DNA of 64,000 nt from Echinicola shivajiensis (GCF_018642165.1 NZ_JAHHZM010000006.1:1-64000), one strand, 5' to 3'. Positions 36,454 to 45,653 are shown, numbered from the stretch's first letter. Numbers and translations: made by a program. The notes: generated from the sequence alone by a model not told the origin.

Positions 36454-37556
36454 GCCAATCTGGTTTTGAAATTCTTAATACTCAGTGCTAGTAAAACCAA
36501 GGTCATTCCCATAAGTATCAGGGTTTCCTTCCAAATTGCAGCAAATCCCAACCCTTTGATCATAATGGATTTTACGATGATATAATACCATTTTGAGGGA
36601 ACGATATTGGAAATTACCTGCAGCACGATAGGCATATTCTCTATGGGAAACATAAAGCCTGTGAATATCATGGTGGGCAGAAGCATTCCCATCAGCGAAA
36701 CCAACATGGCTGCCTGTTGGGAATTGGTGACATTGGAAATCAGTAAACCCATGGAAAGCGCAGTGATGATCAGCAATGCGCTGACAGCAAACAGCAACAC
36801 GATACTTCCATTGATGGGCATATCAAGTAGGTAAATGCTAAGCAAAAGGATGATGATAAGATTGACCAATGAGAGCACGAGATAGGGGACAGCTTTGGAC
36901 AGTATGACCAAAATAGGGTTGAAGGGAGAAACCAATAAAACCTCCATCGTTCCCATTTCCTTTTCTTTTACTATGGAAACCGAGGTCATTAATACACAGA
37001 TTAATAACAGAACCAGTGCCATTACTCCGGGAACAAAGTTGGTCGTCCCTTTCAGTTCCGGATTATAAATCATCCTTGTTTCCACATTGATGGAATAGGG
37101 GAGATTATGGTCAGGAATCAGGCTTTGCTGGTAGTCTAGGATGATCTGTCTGGCATAATTGCTAATGGTGGTAGCAATATTGGGATCAGAGGCATCGGAA
37201 ATAAGCTGGATTTGCGACCTGTTTTCATGATATAGATCATGCTGGAAATTAGGAGGGAAAACTACGGCCATTTTTATATTTCCAGCCTTGAATTCTTCCA
37301 GTATTTCTCGATGGCTCAAAAGCTGCTTTTTCAAGATGAAATGGTCTCCCGCTGCCAATTTATCGGTAATTTGATGACTGGTTTCATCTTGGGCATAATC
37401 GCAGATCAGAATGGAGCTGTCTTTTATTTCATTGGTCAAAGCAAAGCCAAAGAGGATAATTTGGGCTATGGGCAGTCCAAATAATAATAAAAGGGTCTTT
37501 CTGTCACGAAATACATGATAGAATTCTTTCCGAACAAACGCCAAAAACACTTTCAT
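36450..37556 (-). CDS. ABC-2 type permease (YbhS-like)
   Basis: A 368-aa paralogue of the next gene in the operon, with the same layout: a first helix (TLLLLFGLPIAQIILFGFAL), a periplasmic domain (about 45-175) and C-terminal helices after VKEKEMGTMEVLLVSPF. It starts 2 bp after the ATPase gene ends and overlaps the following permease by 4 bp, so translation is probably coupled. Confidence 0.92.
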   Translation of the reverse strand: MKVFLAFVRKEFYHVFRDRKTLLLLFGLPIAQIILFGFALTNEIKDSSILICDYAQDETSHQITDKLAAGDHFILKKQLLSHREILEEFKAGNIKMAVVFPPNFQHDLYHENRSQIQLISDASDPNIATTISNYARQIILDYQQSLIPDHNLPYSINVETRMIYNPELKGTTNFVPGVMALVLLLICVLMTSVSIVKEKEMGTMEVLLVSPFNPILVILSKAVPYLVLSLVNLIIILLLSIYLLDMPINGSIVLLFAVSALLIITALSMGLLISNVTNSQQAAMLVSLMGMLLPTMIFTGFMFPIENMPIVLQVISNIVPSKWYYIIVKSIMIKGLGFAAIWKETLILMGMTLVLLALSIKNFKTRLA

Positions 37557-37558
37557 CC

Positions 37559-38305
37559 TTAGTCTGATTTTCTTTGGGCACCGCGTGCCAGTTCATAAAA
37601 TACCTCATCCATGCTGTTGGCATTGAATTGGGACTTTAAGTTCTCAGGGCTGTCCAGGGCCTTGATGCTGCCATCTACCATCATGGATATCCGATTGCAA
37701 TATTCTGCCTCATCCATATAGTGGGTAGTGACAAATACCGTGATTCCCTTATCGGAAGCATCATAAATCAAGTCCCAAAATTGTCTTCTTGTGACAGGGT
37801 CTACTCCGCCAGTAGGTTCGTCCAGAAAAACAATCTGAGGCTCATGAATAATGGCCACCGAAAAGGCCAGCTTTTGCTTCCAGCCCAATGGAAGTGAACT
37901 TACTAACTTATCAGCTTCTGATTCCATCCCCAACTGCTCAATCAGGGCTTTGCTTTTGGCTTTAATTTCCTTACTGCTCAATCCATATATCCCTCCAAAG
38001 AACTCAATGTTTTCCCATGTGTTGAGGTCCTCATATAGGGAGAACTTTTGGCTCATATAGCCTATATTTTTCTTGATCTTTTCGGTCTCTTTATAAATAT
38101 CAAACCCAGCCACTTTTGCCTCTCCAGAACTGGGGATAGAAAGTCCACAGAGCATACGCATCGCGGTGGTTTTTCCAGCACCGTTTGCTCCCAAAAAACC
38201 AAATATTTCTCCCTTTTGCACATCAAAGCTAATGGCATTGGTGGCAATGAAATCACCGAATTTTTTGGTCAGTTTTTGGACACTTATTACTGGTTTACCC
38301 TTCAT
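37559..38305 (-). CDS. ABC transporter ATPase, second of two
   Basis: A 248-aa nucleotide-binding subunit. Walker A is GANGAGKTTAMRML, the Q-loop is YMSQKFSLYEDL, Walker B is IVFLDEPTGGVD and the switch histidine is TTHYMDEAE. The signature segment reads SSLPLGWKQKLAFSVA, a degenerate LSGG-type motif (LPLGWKQ). In Escherichia coli YbhF two such ATPase halves are fused; here they are separate genes overlapping by 11 bp. Confidence 0.94.
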   Translation of the reverse strand: MKGKPVISVQKLTKKFGDFIATNAISFDVQKGEIFGFLGANGAGKTTAMRMLCGLSIPSSGEAKVAGFDIYKETEKIKKNIGYMSQKFSLYEDLNTWENIEFFGGIYGLSSKEIKAKSKALIEQLGMESEADKLVSSLPLGWKQKLAFSVAIIHEPQIVFLDEPTGGVDPVTRRQFWDLIYDASDKGITVFVTTHYMDEAEYCNRISMMVDGSIKALDSPENLKSQFNANSMDEVFYELARGAQRKSD

Positions 38306-39206
38306 TGTTCATCAGTTGAATAAAACAATCCTCTATACTCGGCGTGATGGGGGAGATGTGTAAGTCACCGTGGGTCTTCAAGGTATCCAATAGCTTGTTT
38401 TCCATTTGCGGGTCCTTAAGGGTAATATGGTGATTTTCCCCGAAGGAAAAACAACTGTCTACCATTGGGTGATCTCGTAATTCCTTCAGCAAAGCACTCA
38501 TATTGCTGGATTTTATGGCAAATAGGGGTTTGGGAAACTGCTTAACAATATTTTTGGGTTGGTCTATGGACATGATTTTTCCAGACTGAATTAGTGCGAT
38601 TCTATCGCATTGCTTGGCTTCGTCCATATAAGGAGTGGAAACCAATATGGTGATACCTTGCTCTCTTAACCTATGGAGCATTTCCCAGAATTCTTTTCTC
38701 GAAACTGTGTCCACCCCTGTGGTAGGTTCATCAAGAAATAATACCTTGGGTTTATGGATGAGTGCACAGCAAAGTGCCAGTTTCTGCTTCATCCCGCCAG
38801 AGAGTTGGCCAGCCCTTCGATTTTTGAAAGGCTCAATTTGAATATAGATATCTTTGATCAGCTCATAGTTCTCCTTAATGCTGGTATTGAAAATAGTGGC
38901 AAAAAACCGGAGGTTTTCTTCCACCGTTAAATCCTGATAAAGGGAGAATTTCCCTGGCATATAGCCAATATGTTGGCGGATTTTTTTATAGTCCTTTTGA
39001 ATATCCGCTCCATTTACCCAGGCTTCACCTTGGTCAGGAAGGATAAGGGTGGTCAATATCCTAAATAAGGAAGTTTTTCCAGCTCCGTCGGGACCAATCA
39101 ATCCAAAGAGCTCTCCATTATCTACCGAGAAGGAAATGCTCTGTAAGGCTTTGATGCTTCCTTTTTGGTAGGATTTATGGATGTTTTTTAGGACAATATC
39201 AATCAT
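38295..39206 (-). CDS. ABC transporter ATPase, first of two
   Basis: A 303-aa nucleotide-binding subunit with Walker A GPDGAGKTSLFRIL, a canonical signature GQLSGGMKQKLALC, Walker B VLFLDEPTTGVD and the switch region STPYMDEAKQ, where proline and tyrosine follow T in place of histidine. Its C-terminal extension (about 225-303) may contact the membrane subunits. It overlaps the HlyD gene by 8 bp and the second ATPase by 11 bp. It keeps the normal LSGG motif that its partner lacks, which suggests an asymmetric heterodimer. Confidence 0.94.
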   Translation of the reverse strand: MIDIVLKNIHKSYQKGSIKALQSISFSVDNGELFGLIGPDGAGKTSLFRILTTLILPDQGEAWVNGADIQKDYKKIRQHIGYMPGKFSLYQDLTVEENLRFFATIFNTSIKENYELIKDIYIQIEPFKNRRAGQLSGGMKQKLALCCALIHKPKVLFLDEPTTGVDTVSRKEFWEMLHRLREQGITILVSTPYMDEAKQCDRIALIQSGKIMSIDQPKNIVKQFPKPLFAIKSSNMSALLKELRDHPMVDSCFSFGENHHITLKDPQMENKLLDTLKTHGDLHISPITPSIEDCFIQLMNNEG

Positions 39207-40116
39207 TTTCTGAAAAGTTGATTTCTCCGTACATCCCTATTTTGTATTGACCCGTATTGGGAACCTTTACCTTTATAGCATAAACCATATTGGCCCTTTC
39301 TGCCTTGGTTTGGATGGTTTTGGGAGTGAACTCAGCTTTATCACTTATCCAGCTTACTGTTCCTTGTGTCTCCTTGAATTCTCCTTTTCCATTATCAGTA
39401 AATACCCTAACTTCTTGTCCTAATCGAATTTCTGCCAATTGGTCAGCTGTAATATAGACCCTAAGGATTAAAGTGGATAGATTGGCAATTTTGTACAATG
39501 GCTTTCCCGGAACAGCCATTTCATACTCTTCCATGTATTTTACCAATACTGTTCCCGCTATGGGATTGATTAAAAGACTCTTTTTCAAATTGTCTTCAAT
39601 TTGTTGCTGCTGGGCCTGTAGCGGTAAGATTTCCTGATCTAAACCTCCAGAGGAAATATTTAAGCTGGACTTTTGTGCGCTGAACTGTTTCTCCAATACC
39701 AGTACTTCGGCATTGATATCATCCAGTTGTTTGGCAGTGGCGGCATCTTCAGCTATTAGATTTTGTATGCGGTTTTGTTCCTTTTTTGCTGCCTGAAGCC
39801 TTTCTTGAATACTGGCCAATTGGACAGGGATATTGGGTTTTTTTGCTAAAATGGCCCTTATTTGCGCTGCAATTTGCTTTTTTTGTAGTGCCAATTGGGT
39901 GCTGTCTATATAGCCTATTGCTTGACCTTGGGTCAGTTCTTGTCCTTCTTCCAACTTTAGCTCCATTATTTTGCCTGAAACTTCGGCTGAAATAATGGTC
40001 TCTTCCGCCTCAAAGGCACCAGAGGCATCAAAGGTCCTTTTTTCACAGGCTTGGCTTATAGCCATCAGTAAAATAACAGTAAAGATGATATTTATATTTT
40101 TCATAGGACTATTCAT
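39199..40116 (-). CDS. HlyD/YbhG-like periplasmic adaptor, lipoprotein
   Basis: A 305-aa membrane-fusion protein with lipobox ISQAC (C24, or C20 from the second ATG). The lipoyl half-motifs are EAEETIISAEVSGKIMELKL and IAGTVLVKYMEE, flanking a coiled-coil hairpin (about 75-165) that should reach the TolC channel. It links the inner-membrane ABC complex to the outer-membrane channel encoded directly upstream; the two genes overlap at 40116. Confidence 0.93.
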   Translation of the reverse strand: MNSPMKNINIIFTVILLMAISQACEKRTFDASGAFEAEETIISAEVSGKIMELKLEEGQELTQGQAIGYIDSTQLALQKKQIAAQIRAILAKKPNIPVQLASIQERLQAAKKEQNRIQNLIAEDAATAKQLDDINAEVLVLEKQFSAQKSSLNISSGGLDQEILPLQAQQQQIEDNLKKSLLINPIAGTVLVKYMEEYEMAVPGKPLYKIANLSTLILRVYITADQLAEIRLGQEVRVFTDNGKGEFKETQGTVSWISDKAEFTPKTIQTKAERANMVYAIKVKVPNTGQYKIGMYGEINFSEND

Positions 40117-41381
40117 TAGTTTCCTGTGGTGGTTTTATTATCATATAATACAGCCATTAACTGTATTTCATGGTAGGAGAGATCTTGCCTTGCCCGATTG
40201 GCTTCATTGACCCTTTGCAAATAATCAGAAGCAGTGATTACCCCATACTCAAGTTGCGACTGGGAAGTATTCTTGATATTCTCCCTAAGCGCAATGATCT
40301 CTTGGTCTGTTTGAATGAGTTTCTTTAGCTTGCCGACTTCTGTTTCCTGTTGCTCGATATTCAGTTGTGTGTTGAACAGGAAGTTTTCTTCCTGAACAGC
40401 CAGTTCTGACTGGTTAAGGTTTAGTATTTGCTTTTCTCTGCTTGTGGTATAAAAGCTGGATACATTCCATTGCAATTTGATCCCAGTTATAAAATACGGT
40501 TTGAAATTGTCATCCAACATGTTTAATGCAGGACGTCCATAACCGCCTTGGAAAAACAAATTGAACCTTGGTAAGGACTTGTCAGAAATCATGGTTTGCT
40601 TGATAGCGTTTAAGTCCCTTTGGTTGGCATATAATAGTCTTTCCGGTCGATTATTTTCATTACTGAAATGAGGCAGTACTGGCTTCTCTAAATGGTCAAA
40701 ATCACTTACTGAAAGCTGGGTGAATTGGGCCAACATCTTTTTAAAAGTTGCTTTATTAGATTGGATACTGATGGCTTTTTGATTGATCTGTAGCAGTTCA
40801 GCCTGCAATAACTCTAACTCACTCCTTAAAGCAACACCATTTTCTACTGCAGATCGGACTTTTGCTATTCCAGCTTCAATATCTGATTTAAAAAGTTGAA
40901 TTTGGTTCAACTGTTGTTCGGCCAATAGAATACCGAAATACAACTGATTGACCCTGTCCCTTAATTGATAAAGGGTTACTTCGGTGTTTTGTTTTTGAAT
41001 TTGGGTATAGGCCTTGGCCAATTGTTTTTGTTTGTCATTGATAAACAATTCAGTAAGGGGTTGGCTTATCTCTCCATAAATTCTGTACTGGTCTTTGCTG
41101 ATGGGAGGGACAGCCATTTCAAAATCAGGAACTGAAGTGACATCTGATTGGTAAGAGGCTTGCCCTGCAAACTGTATTCTGGGTAGTATTCCTCTATTTA
41201 TATTATCAATGTTTAGGTCATTGGTTTGTTCGATGAGTTGATATTGTTTGATCAGTGGATAGTTTAGCTTTGCCAGACTATAGCAGCTGTCCAAACTAAT
41301 GGAGTTGATTTCCTGAGCTTCTGCTATGGGAATGTAAAGAAGTGTCAGGATGAAAATGGTTTTACTGATTAGATTGGCCAT
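40116..41381 (-). CDS. TolC-family outer-membrane efflux channel
   Basis: A 421-aa outer-membrane factor with a signal peptide (ILTLLYIPIAEAQ). It shows the two-fold helical TolC pattern with SLDSCYSLAKLNYPLIKQY near the start and long coiled helices. It provides the exit duct for the ABC exporter. The gene lies 36 bp after the TetR regulator and is therefore the first structural gene of the operon. Confidence 0.93.
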   Translation of the reverse strand: MANLISKTIFILTLLYIPIAEAQEINSISLDSCYSLAKLNYPLIKQYQLIEQTNDLNIDNINRGILPRIQFAGQASYQSDVTSVPDFEMAVPPISKDQYRIYGEISQPLTELFINDKQKQLAKAYTQIQKQNTEVTLYQLRDRVNQLYFGILLAEQQLNQIQLFKSDIEAGIAKVRSAVENGVALRSELELLQAELLQINQKAISIQSNKATFKKMLAQFTQLSVSDFDHLEKPVLPHFSNENNRPERLLYANQRDLNAIKQTMISDKSLPRFNLFFQGGYGRPALNMLDDNFKPYFITGIKLQWNVSSFYTTSREKQILNLNQSELAVQEENFLFNTQLNIEQQETEVGKLKKLIQTDQEIIALRENIKNTSQSQLEYGVITASDYLQRVNEANRARQDLSYHEIQLMAVLYDNKTTTGN

Positions 41382-41417
41382 GATAATTTATTTTTATTCA
41401 AACACATGGTTTATGAT

Positions 41418-42089
41418 TTATATGGCTTTTAGTAAGCCTATCCATTTAGGAATCAGTTTCTTTCTTTCCAGCATCATTTCTCTGAATCTTTCATTGGAAA
41501 TTCCTCCCAGAGGTTTCAACAGAGGACTTGCTATAAAAGGAAAGACAGTTAATGCTATCAGATTCATAAGAAAGTGCATGAAGTCAAGCTGTGGTAATTC
41601 TTCATCCATAACTGCCTTTTCATATTGTTGGGTAAAATGGGATTGGAGAAGGATGGACTTCATGGGGACATTGTCTATTATATGTTCTGGTTTACCCTTG
41701 ATTTCATTGAGGATAAATAAGGGGATATTGGGCTGGCCAAGCAAAAAATCAATGTACCTATGAGCAAAAGCTTCTATTTTCTCCTCCAAGGTTGAGTTCC
41801 TGTCATTGAAGACCACACTGATGGATTGGATAAATTCCTGCAATGTTTCTAACATGATCAGGTCAAATAATTTTTGTTTGCTCCTGAAATAATAATTCAA
41901 TAAGGCAAGATTAATCCCCGCCTCCTCTGCAATATCTCTCGTTCTGGTTGCTGCAAATCCTTTTTCCTGAAAGATTTTTTTGGCAGATCTTTTTATTAAT
42001 TCTTCCGTAGAATGATCTTTTTCTTTGCTTTGAAGAGACATAAATGATGATTTTTTCTGAAAGGTATTCATCAAATAGTTATTAAACAA
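41418..42089 (-). CDS. TetR-family regulator of the export operon
   Basis: A 223-aa regulator. Residues about 27-80 are the TetR helix-turn-helix (AKKIFQEKGFAATRTRDIAE, then AGINLALLNYYFRSKQKLFD); the C-terminal part is the ligand and dimer domain. It is the first gene of the operon and probably represses it until an exported compound binds. A perfect inverted repeat with extra half-sites lies just upstream (42095-42137). The first ATG (42089) could be later; M9 or M17 would also keep the whole DNA-binding domain. Confidence 0.93.
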   Translation of the reverse strand: MFNNYLMNTFQKKSSFMSLQSKEKDHSTEELIKRSAKKIFQEKGFAATRTRDIAEEAGINLALLNYYFRSKQKLFDLIMLETLQEFIQSISVVFNDRNSTLEEKIEAFAHRYIDFLLGQPNIPLFILNEIKGKPEHIIDNVPMKSILLQSHFTQQYEKAVMDEELPQLDFMHFLMNLIALTVFPFIASPLLKPLGGISNERFREMMLERKKLIPKWIGLLKAI

Positions 42090-42094
42090 AGATT

Positions 42095-42137
42095 TTAATC
42101 AAAAATATTAATCAAATGATTAAATCACTTTTAATCA
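42095..42137. promoter_or_regulatory. Candidate TetR operator
   Basis: TTAATCA-AA-TGATTAA (42108-42123) is a perfect 7-2-7 inverted repeat. Two further direct TTAATCA half-sites lie at 42095-42101 and 42131-42137. All are within 50 bp of the TetR start, the usual place for an autoregulatory operator. Confidence 0.55.
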
Positions 42138-42559
42138 TTAATTGGACAGGCGTCTTGTGGGAAACTTAACCAATTGGTAATCTTTATTGGGATTATTTTC
42201 GAAAATATTCTGAATAATTTTGTACTTTCAACATCCCCAATTATTCAATGTATCGCTCAATCAATTAGTATTTGGAATTTTCGTGATTGTGCCTATTAAT
42301 CCAATAGAGGAGTTTTCGTTAACATCATTTATATCCTATTCTTTAGCCATCATGGAATTAAGAATGGATTATGTATAAAATATTCTAAGTGCAAAGCGCT
42401 TGAAATATTAAAGATGATCTGTTCTAAATAGTGGTTCAACTGACTGGGAAGTATAAAAATGGAGTTGCGTGTTTAATTTCTATTGAGAGAGGCTTGTCTT
42501 GATCCCAAATATTTTGATGGATTAGTATTTTAAAACCAACAAAATAAATCAATCTCTAC
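42138..42559. other. Divergent upstream region of the TetR operon and the phosphatase
   Basis: About 420 bp without a credible gene. TAATTTTG near 42218 resembles a Bacteroidota -7 box on the plus strand, but a matching -33 TTG at the proper distance was not found. No repeat element like those at 2032 or 216 is present. Confidence 0.4.
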
Positions 42560-44398
42560 ATGAAAATCAGGAATCTCTTGGCACTTATGTGCTTTTTATT
42601 GTCTTTTAACTTGATAGCCCAAGAAGAGCCTCTTTTTAAACTTCATTCCCATAATGACTATGAGCAAAATGTGCCTTTCTGGACAGCTTTTTCCAATCAT
42701 TGTGCTTCTATAGAAGCTGATGTGCTATTAGTGGAAGGACAGCTTATGGTGGCTCACGAAAAGGAAAGCATAACAGCCGGGCGAACTTTGGAAAGCCTTT
42801 ATCTGGAACCTATTAGGAAAGCTGCCGAGTTGGGCCTTGAACCTTCCATGAATTTCCAATTATTGGTAGACATCAAAACTGAGGCATACGCTACTTTGGC
42901 CGTGCTTGAAAAAAACTTGGAAAATTACAGAGATATTCTTTCTGATGGTTCAAAACCTGGTGTACGGGTGGTGGTTTCTGGCAGCAGGCCAGATCCAAAG
43001 GATTATTCAAAATATTCGGATCTTATCCAGTTTGATTACCAAAGTACAGATCTAACAAGTGGTTTGCCTTGGGATAAAATTGCCTTGGTAAGTTTGCCTT
43101 ATAGTAAATATTCTGTTTGGAATGGAAAGGGCAGATTGGTGGCTGATGAGGAAAAAGTGTTGAAAGACCTGATCAAAACTGTTCATGATGCCAATCGACC
43201 CATTAGGTTTTGGGGTGCACCAGATAGCAAATCAGCATGGAAAGCTTTTTATGATTTAGGAATTGATTATATCAATACCGATCAGCCAAACAAAGCTTAT
43301 GAATACCTCCGAATAATGCCAAAGAATGTGGTGGGAAGTAATCATCAACATGATATTTACCAACCAAAATATCTTGTGGATGGTCAAGAAGTACCAGTAA
43401 AACAGATCATTTTGATGGTTGGCGATGGAAATGGCCTAGCACACATTTCAGCTGGTATGTATGCAAATGGCGGTCAATTGACGCTTACCCAGCTCAAGCA
43501 TATCGCCTTGGTAAAGACCCAGTCAGCAGATGATTTTACTACTGATTCAGCAGCAGGTGCCACCGCTTTGGCCACAGGTGAAAAAGCCAATAATAGGGCC
43601 ATAGGGTTTTCTGTGAATGATCAAGCATTGAAAAATCTACCAGAAATCCTCAAGGAATATAATTTCAACAGTGGAATAGTGACTACTGATCATGTGACAG
43701 GAGCTACTCCATCTTCTTTTTATGCACACAGAAAGGATAGGGGAATGACAGTAGATATAGCGAGTGATCTGAGTAAAAGTAAATTAAGTTTGTTTGTAGG
43801 AGCTGGGAAAAATGATTTTTTGGTCAATGGAAGGAATTTAATCGAGCCTTTAAAAAAGTCCGGCTTTGTTATGGCTAAATCATTGGGAGAAATAGCTGGA
43901 GCCGAGGAAGACCGAATAGGATATTTTGCCAGTAATCAGGGCCTACCTAAAGTGACAAATGGTAGGGTAGGTTATCTGTTGGAGGCTACACAAAACGCGC
44001 TAGCATTCTTGGATAGAAAGCAAGCCCCATTTTTTCTATTAATTGAAGGAGCTATGATTGATTCGGGTGGACATATCAATGATGCTGAAATGGTAGTTGA
44101 AGAAGAGATTGACTTTGATGTGGCTGTTGGAGAGGTGATAAAATACGCTGATGAACACCCCGGAACCTTGGTGCTTATCACCGCAGATCATGAAACCGGT
44201 GGAGTGACGGTACCTCAGGGAAATTTGGAAAAGGGAGAAGTTGAGTTAGAATTTAGTACCCATGACCATACAGGTATAATGGTGCCTCTTTTTGCTTATG
44301 GTTCCCATGCAGAAGAATTTACGGGAGTTTTTGAGAACACTGCCATTTTTGAAAAAATCATGAAATTGGTTGAAAAGTATCATCAAGTAAACCAGTAG
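42560..44398 (+). CDS. Fusion of a GDPD-like domain with alkaline phosphatase
   Basis: A 612-aa exported protein (signal peptide ending FNLIAQ). Residues about 25-255 resemble the PI-PLC/glycerophosphodiesterase-like fold (HSHNDYEQ, EADVLLVEGQLMVAH, YINTDQPN). Residues about 280-610 are an alkaline phosphatase: metal motif MVGDGNG (D289), nucleophile S330 in TDSAAGATALATG, TTDHVTGA (D377, H378), EGAMIDSGGHIND and TADHETGG. Together the halves could release glycerol phosphates or other monoesters from phosphodiesters and then free the phosphate. Both halves look intact. It is followed by a bidirectional terminator. Confidence 0.92.
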   Translation: MKIRNLLALMCFLLSFNLIAQEEPLFKLHSHNDYEQNVPFWTAFSNHCASIEADVLLVEGQLMVAHEKESITAGRTLESLYLEPIRKAAELGLEPSMNFQLLVDIKTEAYATLAVLEKNLENYRDILSDGSKPGVRVVVSGSRPDPKDYSKYSDLIQFDYQSTDLTSGLPWDKIALVSLPYSKYSVWNGKGRLVADEEKVLKDLIKTVHDANRPIRFWGAPDSKSAWKAFYDLGIDYINTDQPNKAYEYLRIMPKNVVGSNHQHDIYQPKYLVDGQEVPVKQIILMVGDGNGLAHISAGMYANGGQLTLTQLKHIALVKTQSADDFTTDSAAGATALATGEKANNRAIGFSVNDQALKNLPEILKEYNFNSGIVTTDHVTGATPSSFYAHRKDRGMTVDIASDLSKSKLSLFVGAGKNDFLVNGRNLIEPLKKSGFVMAKSLGEIAGAEEDRIGYFASNQGLPKVTNGRVGYLLEATQNALAFLDRKQAPFFLLIEGAMIDSGGHINDAEMVVEEEIDFDVAVGEVIKYADEHPGTLVLITADHETGGVTVPQGNLEKGEVELEFSTHDHTGIMVPLFAYGSHAEEFTGVFENTAIFEKIMKLVEKYHQVNQ

Positions 44399-44532
44399 GA
44401 GCTTTGAAAATATATTTGGCGAATTTCCATCCCAAAAAGAGTGTAATAAGGAGTCCAAAAGTTAATCCTTATAGCAAAATATGCTAGGTTTTCCTTTTCT
44501 GCCATGGGGCATAAATTACTTTGGAATGTATA

Positions 44533-44580
44533 AGAAAAAGATCGAAATAAGACTGCTTAGAGCTATTTCGATCTTTTTTT
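44533..44580. terminator. Bidirectional terminator between 44398 and 44611
   Basis: AAAAAGATCGAAATA pairs with TATTTCGATCTTTTT around a 14-nt loop. The T run follows on the plus strand and the A run precedes, so it can end both the phosphatase and the convergent rhodanese-like gene. Confidence 0.85.
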
Positions 44581-44610
44581 AAGTTTATTCCACTTTGAAA
44601 AGGAATTAAG

Positions 44611-45081
44611 CTATTCTTTGATGGGGTAATCTTTATCCATCCAGTCTACTTTTATATTGGTCAAAAGAGCCAATAACTTATGGTTTTTAAAGCCCATTTC
44701 ATTTAAGGTGGAGAATGCTGGTCTTACGTTTGGACACTTGGTTAGTGGGCAGCATCCACAATACAATACGATTTCACTATCCTTGGGCAATTTGTTTACT
44801 AAGGCTTTTAGCTTGCTTATGTTTTTTGGGTTTTCTCCAGGTCCAATATCCACTGAATTTTTTATTACCGCTTGTGGTCCAATGCTAATAATCAATGGCT
44901 GTCTGGAATCAGGTAATTGAAGTTTCTTTGCCAATTCAGCTGGAGGCATCATTTGCTTGGCAGTCCAAGGTTCTTTTTGTTGAAAGGCTAAAGTGACTAA
45001 AACTATTAAGAATATAAGAGGGATGTAAAGAAGGACTGTCTTTTTCTTTTTTGAAGTAAGGTGTCTATTGTAATCAATCAT
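44611..45081 (-). CDS. Rhodanese-like membrane-anchored protein
   Basis: A 156-aa protein with one N-terminal membrane helix (TVLLYIPLIFLIVLVTLAF), so the rest is probably periplasmic. The domain resembles a rhodanese, with the loop VLYCGCCPLTKCPNVRPAF in the active-site position. It has three closely spaced cysteines (CGCC) and a fourth in KC, more than the single rhodanese cysteine, so thiol-disulfide or metal chemistry is possible. It has no operon partner apart from the unknown gene upstream on the same strand. Confidence 0.75.
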   Translation of the reverse strand: MIDYNRHLTSKKKKTVLLYIPLIFLIVLVTLAFQQKEPWTAKQMMPPAELAKKLQLPDSRQPLIISIGPQAVIKNSVDIGPGENPKNISKLKALVNKLPKDSEIVLYCGCCPLTKCPNVRPAFSTLNEMGFKNHKLLALLTNIKVDWMDKDYPIKE

Positions 45082-45182
45082 GGCTTTTTTAATTTAATTA
45101 CAATTTGAGCTTTTTACCTAGTTTTAAAAACTTAAGGTGCATTTTTTCCATTATTGGTACTTAAAAAAATGCTATATGTCCA

Positions 45183-45653
45183 TTATGAATCAAAAGTGAA
45201 ATGGTACAGCCATTCAAACTCCAACCAGAAACCGTCTTTGGTTTTATAGGATATTATAAGAGGAATAGCGCTTATGTCCGATCCCAAAATTTGAATTTCT
45301 AGACTGGACTTTTCAATTGAGGAAGGTGAGCTGACCAAAATGTATTTATTTTCAAAACAGAAGATTCCCGCCCATCTTTCCTTTTTGGAACTAAGATCAG
45401 ACATTCCGAATTCCATACAAGTAGTGTCCATGGTAGATTGGATTAAATGGTAATGTGTAATCTGAGGAGCAACAATAGCCTGTTCAGGACTTACCAGTAA
45501 TTGGGACAACTCTAGAATTTCTTTTTCTTCACTAGTAGAGGGGCTTCTTTTTGTAACAGTGTGAAAATTATTTAAGAGATTTTCGAACAATCCTTGATGT
45601 CCGGGATTAACGCCTTGCATTTTCGTAATTATATAGTTTGAAACTCTGAGCAA
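45183..45653 (-). CDS. Unknown 156-aa protein
   Basis: I do not recognise this protein. It has no signal peptide or membrane helix. The first 50 residues look helical (GLFENLLNNFHTVTKRSPST) and the rest has alternating hydrophobic stretches consistent with a beta-rich domain (WAGIFCFENKYILVSSPSS, GFWLEFEWLYHFTFDS). It sits about 100 bp upstream of the rhodanese-like gene on the same strand. Its frame is uninterrupted and its codon use resembles its neighbours. Confidence 0.6.
   Translation of the reverse strand: MLRVSNYIITKMQGVNPGHQGLFENLLNNFHTVTKRSPSTSEEKEILELSQLLVSPEQAIVAPQITHYHLIQSTMDTTCMEFGMSDLSSKKERWAGIFCFENKYILVSSPSSIEKSSLEIQILGSDISAIPLIISYKTKDGFWLEFEWLYHFTFDS

Noticed and set aside
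42560-44398. Alkaline phosphatase fusion as a sulfatase of the polysaccharide loci
   Set aside because: The nucleophile is a serine in TDSAAG, the alkaline phosphatase motif, and there is no C-x-P/A-S-R site.
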